A DNA stretch of 22,030 nucleotides from a virus, in the IMG/VR virus record IMGVR_UViG_3300024518_001619, positions 1 through 22,030 of that record. The stretch is one strand, 5' to 3'. Below, piece by piece: positions 13,391 to 18,974 of this stretch (positions within the stretch are counted from its first letter, which is position 1; every line of letters begins with the position of its first letter). The notes under the pieces were generated by a model. It was not told the DNA's origin, ran no database searches, and worked only from the letters and a program-made list of their open reading frames with translations. The position numbers were made by a program, and so were the translations under genes.

Positions 13391-13629
13391 TGCGAGTACA
13401 AGATATGCAACAGTTCCTTACTTCCTTTACGGAAGGATCAGATGCAGTGAAAAATGCTGTAATATTTTGTGAAGTTAATGGTACGTTGTATGATGTGAGA
13501 AGAATGGAAGTGCATGAGAATGCTGCTCCTATAGTTGGTTTCAAAGGTCATACAGCCCACAGATTAGTTTTAAAAACTCAAAAACCATCTAGTATTATTC
13601 TACCAGATAAGCTCCAAAAAGATTACTAA
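13390..13629 (+). CDS. Small conserved protein
   Basis: A 79-residue protein with NAVIFCEVNGTLYDVRRMEV followed by GFKGHTAHRLVLKTQK. It looks like a compact beta-rich fold; I have no family name for it. The start lies in a TAATG overlap with the coiled-coil gene, so both are probably translated from the 12706 transcript. Confidence 0.65.
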   Translation: MRVQDMQQFLTSFTEGSDAVKNAVIFCEVNGTLYDVRRMEVHENAAPIVGFKGHTAHRLVLKTQKPSSIILPDKLQKDY

Positions 13630-13657
13630 TGCACGAGGTCGTTACCTCGATAAAGAC

Positions 13658-14035
13658 ATGGGTCCAGAGGCAAAATTATATCAAAAACTTCGTAAAAAAT
13701 CATCAGGAATTGTGTGGACCAGGCTTGAAAACCTTAGCTTACTTGGTACTCCTGATCTATTGGGCTATAATACTTTTGGGCACTTTTTCACAGTAGAGTT
13801 AAAAGTTACCCGAGGGTATAAACTCAAATTTTCTGCACACCAAATTGCATTCCATAAGACACATCCGAAGAATACTTTCATCATAGCCGAGAGCCTCGGT
13901 CCGAGGTCCTCGAAACTTATTCACATGTACCAAGGCTCACGAATCATGGAGCTTGTCGCTTGCGGCTTGAAGCTTGAAGCTTGCTGCTTGGGGCTTGAGG
14001 CTTGCAGCTTGGAGCTTAATTCGCTTGGTGCTTGA
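13658..14035 (+). CDS. VRR-NUC-like PD-(D/E)XK nuclease
   Basis: A 125-residue protein. GTPDLLGY gives D33, HFFTVELKVTRGYKLKFSAH gives E47-x-K49, and QIAFHKTH follows, which together are the PD-(D/E)XK core of VRR-NUC or phage Holliday-junction-resolvase-like proteins. About 85 residues are the domain. The last 28 (ELVACGLKLEACCLGLEACS and on) are encoded by the heptanucleotide repeat array, so the natural C-terminus may have been extended by repeat insertion. The start ATG 13658 lies 28 bases after the previous stop. Likely role: cutting branched DNA in recombination or packaging. Confidence 0.72.
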   Translation: MGPEAKLYQKLRKKSSGIVWTRLENLSLLGTPDLLGYNTFGHFFTVELKVTRGYKLKFSAHQIAFHKTHPKNTFIIAESLGPRSSKLIHMYQGSRIMELVACGLKLEACCLGLEACSLELNSLGA

Positions 14036-14112
14036 GGCTTGGAGCTTGGTGCTTGAAGCTTACGCTTCTCGGCCCGGAGGGCCGCGTAATATTTGGGGTG
14101 TTTGAATTCCAT
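13921..14112 (-). CDS. Repeat-encoded protein, doubtful
   Basis: A 63-residue frame on the minus strand, starting in a TAATG overlap with the gene before it. It begins MEFKHPKYYAALRAEKRKLQ, then becomes a repeat of PSSKPQA-like units from the heptanucleotide array, and ends with MIREPWYM. It overlaps the end of the nuclease gene antisense. The first 20 residues could be a real protein start; the rest is repeat. It is the last frame of the minus-strand operon. Confidence 0.4.
   Translation of the reverse strand: MEFKHPKYYAALRAEKRKLQAPSSKPQAPSELSSKLQASSPKQQASSFKPQATSSMIREPWYM
13951..14064. repeat. Heptanucleotide array GCTTGNN, 16 units
   Basis: Tandem GCTTGNN units run at 7-bp steps from 13951 to 14064, with one 9-bp unit at 14014 and a diverged last unit (GCTTACG). 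The last two bases vary (AA, CG, GG, GA, CA). The array covers the 3' end of the nuclease gene and the opposite frame. Two smaller arrays of the same unit lie at 14883 and 15371. Confidence 0.9.
14070..14084. repeat. GC-rich perfect hairpin
   Basis: CGGCCC (14070-14075), GGA, GGGCCG (14079-14084), at the end of the heptanucleotide array. There is no T tract on either side. It may slow transcription between the convergent units. Confidence 0.5.
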
Positions 14113-14249
14113 TATTTCCAGTCTCTACAGTCTTCACAATCTTCAGTGGAGGATACTTCATCAATGCTTTTTTTGTTTATCTCTTCAACTTCTTCTGTTG
14201 TTAAACGATCGCAAAATCTACAGTATATTATTTGTTTAGTGTTTTCCAT
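14112..14249 (-). CDS. Small CxxC protein
   Basis: A 45-residue protein starting MENTKQIIYCRFCDRLTTEE and ending EDCEDCRDWK. Two CxxC pairs at the ends of an acidic helical middle can bind zinc. It overlaps the end of the gp88-like gene by 14 bases. Longer starts run back into that gene and are not needed. Confidence 0.55.
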   Translation of the reverse strand: MENTKQIIYCRFCDRLTTEEVEEINKKSIDEVSSTEDCEDCRDWK

Positions 14250-14838
14250 ATGATATATTTTTAATTGATTTTGTCCAGCAGGCTCTACACTCTCTACACT
14301 TGCCTCCTTGCGATGGGGCCGGGCAGCTGGCGCCCTTCGTGACCACTGTCGACGTGTGAGTCCAACAGCTGGGCTGTGGTCCATCAACTTTCGAACCGGA
14401 CAACCTTATGACAAGATTGTCCGGAACTTCATCAGGAGCTACAGCCAGCAGGTATTGACGCTCTTGTGTGGGCAGCCAGTGTTTGGTGCCCGGCGTCAAT
14501 CTACAGACTTCAAAAATTTTACGTAAGTGATCAACAGACTGAAGGTCACCGGCATCATGCCATCTAAACCACTTCTGTCTTTTAATTTGTGCTACCATTG
14601 CCGTGGTCCATGAATCGTGGACCAGGCTGTCCAGTCTATAGTACTGAGCTTTTTTAATAGCTGGGTATCTTATATAATTTCCTTTAAGTGCATAGCATCC
14701 ATGGCACGGTGTGCCCGGAATCTTGCGCAGCTTGGCGCCGGTTTGGCAGGCCCACGCTGGCAGGCTGTATGATAGGCCCGGCATTTTTGATGTCCGGGTC
14801 ATCGAGCCAGTAATTTTTTGTGCTTCTGTTACTTTCAT
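14236..14838 (-). CDS. gp88-like phage protein
   Basis: A 200-residue Cys/His/Trp-rich protein on the minus strand. PGLSYSLPAWACQTGAKL, GTPCHGCYALKGNY, WFRWHDAGDLQSVDHL, TKHWLPTQER, NLVIRLSGSKVDG and CRECRACW match the phage family known as gene product 88 (mycobacteriophage gp88-like). The function is not established. The cysteine pairs suggest a metal or Fe-S site, and the fold has been compared to radical SAM-like barrels, which I cannot check here. AAGGAAG sits upstream of ATG 14838 on this strand. It is the longest gene of the minus-strand operon. Local GC is higher than in the rest of the window, which may point to recent transfer. Confidence 0.78.
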   Translation of the reverse strand: MKVTEAQKITGSMTRTSKMPGLSYSLPAWACQTGAKLRKIPGTPCHGCYALKGNYIRYPAIKKAQYYRLDSLVHDSWTTAMVAQIKRQKWFRWHDAGDLQSVDHLRKIFEVCRLTPGTKHWLPTQERQYLLAVAPDEVPDNLVIRLSGSKVDGPQPSCWTHTSTVVTKGASCPAPSQGGKCRECRACWTKSIKNISYGKH

Positions 14839-14856
14839 TCTGTATACTTCCTTATA

Positions 14857-15045
14857 CTATTTAATTGTGTCTTTTTTGTGGCGCTTGCGGCTTGCAGCTT
14901 GCAGCTTATAGCCGTTGGCCCTGGCCCATGCATCATGCAGCTTGTGAACACGCTTATGATCTACCGGTGGCTCAGGCTTTTGTTTTCTTTTAGCTCGGGC
15001 TCGCTCTGCAGCGAGCCCGGTATTCCAATTAACAGTTTTATGCAT
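14857..15045 (-). CDS. Small basic protein with repeat in its 3' part
   Basis: A 62-residue Arg/Lys/Ala-rich protein (MHKTVNWNTGLAAERARAKR, then DHKRVHKLHDAWARANGYKL). The codons for YKLQAASRKRHK come from the small GCTTGNN array at 14883-14910. It overlaps the gene before it by eight bases and lies 18 bases from the gp88-like start. No family recognised. Confidence 0.5.
   Translation of the reverse strand: MHKTVNWNTGLAAERARAKRKQKPEPPVDHKRVHKLHDAWARANGYKLQAASRKRHKKDTIK
14883..14910. repeat. Heptanucleotide array GCTTGNN, 3-4 units
   Basis: GCTTGCG, GCTTGCA, GCTTGCA, GCTTATA in a row, the same unit as the array at 13951. It sits in the 3' part of a minus-strand gene. Confidence 0.8.
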
Positions 15046-15205
15046 CTTTTGGATCTATTTCCGTTATATATTCATTCTCAACGCCTTCAGTCAAACTAGA
15101 GTGGTCACCTTCATACTCATAGAATTTCTGATTGCCTTTGTTATCTTCTCGGTACATGATAAACTTCCATGTTCCGAGTGGAAGTTTGTCCCATTTTTTA
15201 GTCAT
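15038..15205 (-). CDS. Small hypothetical protein
   Basis: A 55-residue protein starting MTKKWDKLPLGTWKFIMYRE, then NKGNQKFYEYEGDHSSLT and an acidic end. It looks like a small beta-strand-rich domain. ATG 15205 has GGAGA upstream and overlaps the previous stop as ATGA; the ATG at 15223 would add six residues. Function unknown. Confidence 0.6.
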   Translation of the reverse strand: MTKKWDKLPLGTWKFIMYREDNKGNQKFYEYEGDHSSLTEGVENEYITEIDPKDA

Positions 15206-15321
15206 CTTTTCTCCGCGTCCCATTGTCTTTGTCTCGCGGCACTGTCTTCTTGATCTTTTTTAATAAGACGCAGGATCTCTTCTATTGCATCCGCTATTCT
15301 TTTTAATTGTGCTGTATCCAT
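15202..15321 (-). CDS. 39-residue helical protein, first gene of minus-strand operon
   Basis: A charged, helical peptide starting MDTAQLKRIADAIEEILRLI. AAAGGA is well placed upstream, and the promoter at 15342-15370 lies just beyond. The stop overlaps the next start as ATGA. These signals make it a likely gene despite its size. It could be a small regulator or coiled-coil partner. Confidence 0.6.
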   Translation of the reverse strand: MDTAQLKRIADAIEEILRLIKKDQEDSAARQRQWDAEKR

Positions 15322-15341
15322 ATTTATTCCTTTCTAAGTTA

Positions 15342-15370
15342 ATCCTATACTATCCCGTAACCATTGTCAA
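15342..15370 (-). promoter_or_regulatory. Promoter of the minus-strand operon
   Basis: On the minus strand: TTGACA (15370-15365), 17-bp spacer, TAGGAT (15347-15342). The stretch GGGATAGTATAGGATTA resembles GGGATAGTGTAGGATAA of the promoter at 16944. Confidence 0.65.
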
Positions 15371-15390
15371 GCTTGAAGCTTGAAGCTTAA
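15371..15390. repeat. Heptanucleotide array GCTTGNN, 2-3 units
   Basis: GCTTGAA, GCTTGAA, GCTTAA, directly next to the -35 of the minus-strand promoter and just before the palindrome block. Same unit as at 13951 and 14883. Confidence 0.7.
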
Positions 15391-15393
15391 TTC

Positions 15394-15462
15394 CTGATCC
15401 CTGATCCATCACCGATAGTCACGCTGTGCACCCGTGACAGTAAGTAATGGATCAGGGATCAG
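15394..15462. repeat. Two-stem palindrome, 16-bp outer arms
   Basis: Outer arms CTGATCCCTGATCCAT (15394-15409) and its exact complement (15447-15462). An inner perfect stem GTCACG (15418-15423) and CGTGAC (15433-15438) encloses a 9-base loop. The whole could fold as one long structured RNA or cruciform. Confidence 0.85.
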
Positions 15463-15521
15463 CCATCTCGTGGCAAGCGGATTTCTCCGGCTGGACATTC
15501 CAACGCCATACGACACGACAC

Positions 15522-15585
15522 CTGATCCCTGATCCATCGGATAACATCGGGATCAAACCAATAGCTCCAATAGATCAGGGATCAG
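15522..15585. repeat. Second palindrome with the same arm sequence
   Basis: The left arm at 15522-15537 is identical to the arm at 15394-15409. The right arm GATCAGGGATCAG (15573-15585) pairs over 13 bp, with one mismatch before two more pairs. This makes four copies of the element in alternating direction within 192 bp. Confidence 0.82.
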
Positions 15586-15625
15586 TTCTGGTCGCTTAGC
15601 GCCATAGAAAGTATGAAAGACTAGG

Positions 15626-15684
15626 CTCGACAACCAGAAGTTGTCCCGAGACAGTTATTATAAAGGCTCATATCTCAGGAGCCT
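15626..15684. repeat. Two further hairpins
   Basis: CTCGACAAC (15626-15634) pairs with GTTGT and CGAG (15640-15650, two-base bulge). AGGCTC (15664-15669) pairs with GAGCCT (15679-15684). They extend the structured non-coding block 15371-15741, in which I see no gene. Confidence 0.6.
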
Positions 15685-15741
15685 ATGATCATTTATAACA
15701 TAGGAGATATATTAAGCAACAACTTTATTTAAATAAACTTC

Positions 15742-15770
15742 TTGACATTAGTAGGATTATCCTATACACT
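15742..15770 (+). promoter_or_regulatory. Possible promoter
   Basis: TTGACA at 15742-15747 with TACACT at 15765-15770 (17-bp spacer), or TATACA at 15763 (15-bp spacer). The element ATCCTATA (15759-15766) is shared with other promoters of the window. Confidence 0.55.
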
Positions 15771-15839
15771 TGGACGGTGGCTGGGGATGGTGGTTAGTAG
15801 TATAAACAATGCAACCACAGGTTGTGCGCATTTTTGCGC

Positions 15840-15868
15840 TTGACATGAGACAGTATTTATGGGATTAT
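15840..15868 (+). promoter_or_regulatory. Promoter for gene 15887
   Basis: TTGACA at 15840-15845, 17-bp spacer, GATTAT at 15863-15868, followed by CCTAT. Upstream are two small hairpins, CAACC-ACA-GGTTG and GCGCA-TTTT-TGCGC. The gene's ribosome binding site lies about ten bases downstream. Confidence 0.5.
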
Positions 15869-15886
15869 CCTATTAGAAAGGAATAT

Positions 15887-16435
15887 ATGCCAAAAATGAC
15901 AAAATACCAATTAGAGCATTTTAGAGACAAAGTTAAGAGAAATCTAAACCCTCTAATTGAAGAACAAGAATTGTTAGTTAAACAGTTCACAACTGAAGCA
16001 ACTAACAAAGCAAGTAAGAAACTTGCAATCAAAATAGGCGCACAAAGGATCATTGATGCTTTACAAGATGCTGAAGAAAATCTGACAAAGGCGCAGACTT
16101 CAGCACAAAGTTTCTTTGAGAAAAAAGCAACTACTAAAGAGATGAAGGAGGACTTGAGTTATAAACTGTCTCGTGATGATGATGATGAGAAAATAACAGT
16201 ATCAGATTGTGAAGATCAAATTAGAACCTGGGCTAAAACACTTGCTGAAAGGGAAATAGAAAAAAGACCTGAAGGCAAGCAGCTTGCTAAATTGAAGGGG
16301 ATCAAGCGTTCAGCGTTGGATAGTATCATGGAAAGTGAAGCGCCAGCAACTTTGATTGAAACTTTAAACAAGCACATGACAAAGTATCTAGGTGTATCAT
16401 GGCATGAAGAACCAAAAGCAATAGAGCATAATTAA
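15887..16435 (+). CDS. Helical protein of unknown function
   Basis: A 182-residue, highly charged, helical protein (YQLEHFRDKVKRNLNPLIEE, LQDAEENLTKAQTSAQSFFE). A second half with SRDDDDEKITVSDCEDQIRT and a C-terminal helical domain follows. I recognise no family. ATG 15887 is chosen because AAAGGAA lies just upstream. An ATG at 15809 in the same frame would add 26 residues that cover the hairpins and promoter, which is unlikely. It lies behind the palindrome block and in front of the operator-like promoter. Confidence 0.7.
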   Translation: MPKMTKYQLEHFRDKVKRNLNPLIEEQELLVKQFTTEATNKASKKLAIKIGAQRIIDALQDAEENLTKAQTSAQSFFEKKATTKEMKEDLSYKLSRDDDDEKITVSDCEDQIRTWAKTLAEREIEKRPEGKQLAKLKGIKRSALDSIMESEAPATLIETLNKHMTKYLGVSWHEEPKAIEHN

Positions 16436-16438
16436 CTA

Positions 16439-16476
16439 TTGACAATGGGGAGATTATAGGATATAATCTCCCCATT
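16439..16476 (+). promoter_or_regulatory. Consensus promoter covered by a perfect 15-bp palindrome
   Basis: TTGACA at 16439-16444, 17-bp spacer, TATAAT at 16462-16467, the full sigma70 consensus. Perfect inverted arms at 16444-16458 (AATGGGGAGATTATA) and 16462-16476, three bases apart, run from the -35 to past the -10. A dimeric repressor bound there would block RNA polymerase. It drives the genes from 16496. Confidence 0.88.
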
Positions 16477-16495
16477 AACAAATACAGGAGAAGTT

Positions 16496-16681
16496 ATGCA
16501 AACAAAAGAAAAAACCAGCGGTATAGCAGATGTCATGTTTGACTTATCTAAATCGTATTCAAAGATTTCTCAATCTTCAAGTCTACATGCAAGATTAGAA
16601 ATGATTATGGATATGAAACTATATCTGGCTGAACAAGAAAAAGAAGTAAGAATCAAAATACAGGAGGGGGAGAAGATATGA
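16496..16681 (+). CDS. Small helical protein
   Basis: A 61-residue protein (MQTKEKTSGIADVMFDLSKS, then HARLEMIMDMKLYLAEQEKE), all helical and possibly dimeric. Its ribosome binding site CAGGAG is part of a 24-base leader (16475-16498) found again at 16978-17001. It is first behind the operator-covered promoter, so it should be tightly controlled. Function unknown. Confidence 0.65.
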   Translation: MQTKEKTSGIADVMFDLSKSYSKISQSSSLHARLEMIMDMKLYLAEQEKEVRIKIQEGEKI

Positions 16682-16875
16682 TCAACTGGATACAGAAACC
16701 CTTTAAGATTACTTACAAATCCGCAAAGGATAAAAAGACTATAACGCGTGATGGATTGAATGATGATAAATCAATTCAAGATACATCAAAAGCAGGAAGA
16801 GCATTTTATATCTATTGGGATATAACTGCGGGTGGTTATAGAACTGCGACAGATAGTTGGACGGTGAGGTATTAA
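16678..16875 (+). CDS. Small protein, paralog of 8487-8681
   Basis: A 65-residue protein (FKITYKSAKDKKTITRDGLN, then AGRAFYIYWDITAGGYRTAT). It shares YxS..D.KK, YWD, GxRTA and a final W-TVR with the protein at 8487-8681. The start overlaps the previous stop as ATGA, with AGGAGGGGG upstream. The two copies sit in different transcription units, 8 kb apart. Role unknown. Confidence 0.68.
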   Translation: MINWIQKPFKITYKSAKDKKTITRDGLNDDKSIQDTSKAGRAFYIYWDITAGGYRTATDSWTVRY

Positions 16876-16964
16876 TGATCTGTATTCCAACAACATTACT
16901 AACTATAATTCTTGCGCCAATAATAGTTGGCGCAATTTATTACTTGACCACGGAACAGGGATAG
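16875..16964 (+). CDS. 29-residue membrane peptide
   Basis: Starts in a TAATG overlap with the previous gene and encodes MICIPTTLLTIILAPIIVGA and IYYLTTEQG, a single membrane helix. A perfect 9-bp inverted repeat, TTGCGCCAA (16912-16920) and TTGGCGCAA (16927-16935), lies inside the coding part, and its end contains the -35 of the next promoter. Confidence 0.5.
   Translation: MICIPTTLLTIILAPIIVGAIYYLTTEQG
16912..16935. repeat. Perfect 9-bp inverted repeat
   Basis: TTGCGCCAA, TAATAG, TTGGCGCAA, followed by TTTATTACTT. It could be a weak terminator for the 16439 transcript or an operator just upstream of the 16944 promoter. Confidence 0.7.
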
Positions 16965-16972
16965 TGTAGGAT
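16944..16972 (+). promoter_or_regulatory. Promoter for gene 16999
   Basis: TTGACC at 16944-16949, 17-bp spacer, TAGGAT at 16967-16972. The -10 region resembles that of the minus-strand promoter at 15342. Confidence 0.6.
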
Positions 16973-16998
16973 AAGGCTTAACAAATACAGGAGAAGTT

Positions 16999-17253
16999 AT
17001 GGCAACAATTAAATATAAGAACTTAAAAAAGGGGGACATGATTCGCAGCGTTCAACTTGGCACACCTATTAGTGGTAAGCTGTTGGAAAGTCCAAAGCAA
17101 GGTAGAGGATTAAAGAAGACTATTTTAATCTTTACTAACGGGGAAGATGCAGGATTATACGCTGAAGCAGGTAGCATCTATGCTCATGAACTAACTGAAG
17201 TTGTAAGAGATGGAGCATGGCTTAAGGTGACCGATAGTCCTAAAACCCTATAA
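16999..17253 (+). CDS. Small beta-rich protein
   Basis: An 84-residue protein (KYKNLKKGDMIRSVQLGTPI, then TILIFTNGEDAGLYAEAGSI). KKGD followed by strands suggests an SH3-like barrel, but I cannot name a family. Its leader is the second copy of the 24-base leader seen before 16496, with AGGAGAA as the ribosome binding site. It is the last gene before the packaging block. Confidence 0.65.
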   Translation: MATIKYKNLKKGDMIRSVQLGTPISGKLLESPKQGRGLKKTILIFTNGEDAGLYAEAGSIYAHELTEVVRDGAWLKVTDSPKTL

Positions 17254-17270
17254 TTAACAGAACACAAACC

Positions 17271-17294
17271 GTGTACGTCCTGTTGGACGTACAC
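17271..17294. repeat. Perfect 10-bp hairpin in the gap before terL
   Basis: GTGTACGTCC (17271-17280), TGTT, GGACGTACAC (17285-17294), without a T tract. The gap 17254-17507 has no gene. It also holds GCACAA-G-TTGTGC near 17302, CCCCTTT (17388-17394) with AAAGGGG (17402-17408), and CACCTT-AA-AAGGTG (17471-17484). The block could hold the packaging (cos or pac) site or a terminator. Confidence 0.75.
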
Positions 17295-17507
17295 TCACCC
17301 ACACGCACAAGTTGTGCGCCCCCTGATCACCCAATCAATAGTGGTACCAGACCCAATCCCAATCAAATCGCGCGCTTAAACATCGATCCCCTTTAATATA
17401 AAAAGGGGTCCCACTACTCTGGGTTATATTGCTTGATTTAGAGAGTTAATGCCGTTAAAAACATGTTGAACACCTTAAAAGGTGCAAAAAAATTATAAAA
17501 AATTTTT

Positions 17508-18974
17508 ATGAATTTAAATACTGTTGATATTAGTAAGCTTCCTGCTGACGTTAGAAAACAATTCCTCCAACTCCAAGTAATGTATGCTGAAAAAAGAATT
17601 CAAAATAAAGCTAAAGATGATTTTTTAAGCTTTGTCAAGTGTGTTTGGCCCGAGTTCATTGAAGGCGCTCATCACAGACACATTGCACAAAAATTTAATG
17701 ATCTGGCCAATAAAAAAATAAATAGATTAATTGTCAACATGCCACCAAGGCATACAAAATCAGAATTTGCGTCTTATTTACTTCCATCGTGGATGGTGGG
17801 CCGTAATCCGAAACTCAAAATCATTCAAGTAACGCACACAGGAGAATTAGCCATCAGATTTGGTCGAAAAGCCAAGCACTTAATTGATTCAGAAGAGTAC
17901 GGAAAAATTTTTAAAACTAGATTACAAGAAGATTCGCAAGCCGCTGGGAGGTGGGAAACAGCACAAGGCGGCGAGTATTTCGCTGCAGGTGTCGGTGGAG
18001 CAATCACTGGACGGGGTGCTGACTTATTAATTATTGATGATCCGCACTCGGAGCAAGATGCGATGTCAGCTAATGCATTTGAGAATTGTTATGAATGGTA
18101 CACTTCTGGTCCAAGACAAAGACTTCAACCAGGCGGACAGATTGTACTCGTTATGACTAGATGGTCAAAAAAGGATTTAACAGGAATTTTAATGAAGAAT
18201 CAGAAAGAAGTGAAGGGTGATCAATGGGAAGTGGTAGAATTTCCGGCGCTTATGGACCACGGACCAGTGTGGCCTGAGTATTGGAACAAAGAAGAGCTAG
18301 AAAAAGTTAAAACAACCCTTCCAGTTGGTAAATGGAATGCACAGTGGATGCAAAGACCAACTTCTGAAGAAGGAGCGCTTATAAAGCGTGAATGGTGGCG
18401 TAAATGGGAAGACGACAGCCCACCAGACATACATTATATAATTCAAAGCTATGACACTGCTTTTATGAAAAAAGAAACGGCCGATTACTCTGCTATTACG
18501 ACTTGGGGAGTGTTTTATCCTGAAGAAGGTAAACCAGCGAACTTAATTTTGCTAGATTGTGTAAAAGAGCGTTATGAGTTTCCAGAACTTCGTCGTGTTG
18601 CCTTAGACCAGTACAAATATTGGAAACCAGAGATGGTCATCATCGAAGCGAAGGCATCTGGACTGCCATTGACGTATGAGCTAAGACAAATGGATATTCC
18701 AGTTCAGACCTTTACACCGAGCAAAGGAAATGATAAGCATGTCAGAGTAAACACATGTGCACCTCTTTTTGAATCTGGAATGATTTGGGCACCCGACCAG
18801 AAATTTTCAGAAGAGGTAATTGAGGAATGTGCAGCATTCCCGCACGGTGATCATGACGATCTAGTCGATTCTATGACTATGGCTGTGATGCGCTTCAGGC
18901 AGGGCGGATTTATCCAGCATCCTGAAGATTATCTTGACGAAAAACAACCGCCTAGGAAGATGGAATATTACTAA
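17508..18974 (+). CDS. terL: Terminase large subunit
   Basis: A 488-residue DNA-packaging motor and nuclease. The ATPase domain has the variant P-loop NMPPRHTKSE (K84-S85) and Walker B LLIIDDP (D177-D178), preceded by GRGAD. The C-terminal RNase H-like nuclease has D316 in SYDTAF, E380 in IIEAKASG and D450-D451 in GDHDDLVDS. Length is normal. The enzyme cuts the genome concatemer and pumps DNA into the capsid through the portal. ATG 17508 has no clear ribosome binding site. The stop overlaps the next gene as TAATG. The small subunit is at 12116-12703 on the other strand. Confidence 0.96.
   Translation: MNLNTVDISKLPADVRKQFLQLQVMYAEKRIQNKAKDDFLSFVKCVWPEFIEGAHHRHIAQKFNDLANKKINRLIVNMPPRHTKSEFASYLLPSWMVGRNPKLKIIQVTHTGELAIRFGRKAKHLIDSEEYGKIFKTRLQEDSQAAGRWETAQGGEYFAAGVGGAITGRGADLLIIDDPHSEQDAMSANAFENCYEWYTSGPRQRLQPGGQIVLVMTRWSKKDLTGILMKNQKEVKGDQWEVVEFPALMDHGPVWPEYWNKEELEKVKTTLPVGKWNAQWMQRPTSEEGALIKREWWRKWEDDSPPDIHYIIQSYDTAFMKKETADYSAITTWGVFYPEEGKPANLILLDCVKERYEFPELRRVALDQYKYWKPEMVIIEAKASGLPLTYELRQMDIPVQTFTPSKGNDKHVRVNTCAPLFESGMIWAPDQKFSEEVIEECAAFPHGDHDDLVDSMTMAVMRFRQGGFIQHPEDYLDEKQPPRKMEYY

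Noticed and set aside
13629-13796. A frame from ATG 13629 ending inside the nuclease gene
   Set aside because: The TAATG start is attractive, but the frame covers the conserved nuclease domain out of frame and its product looks random.
13951-14064. CRISPR-like array
   Set aside because: The period is only 7 bp with no spacers; it is a short tandem repeat.
14308-14911. Plus-strand frames across the gp88-like region
   Set aside because: They are antisense to the gp88-like gene, whose motifs are clear on the minus strand.
15600-15740. tRNA or tmRNA gene in the hairpin block
   Set aside because: No cloverleaf, no T-loop GTTCGAATC-type sequence and no acceptor stem pairing.
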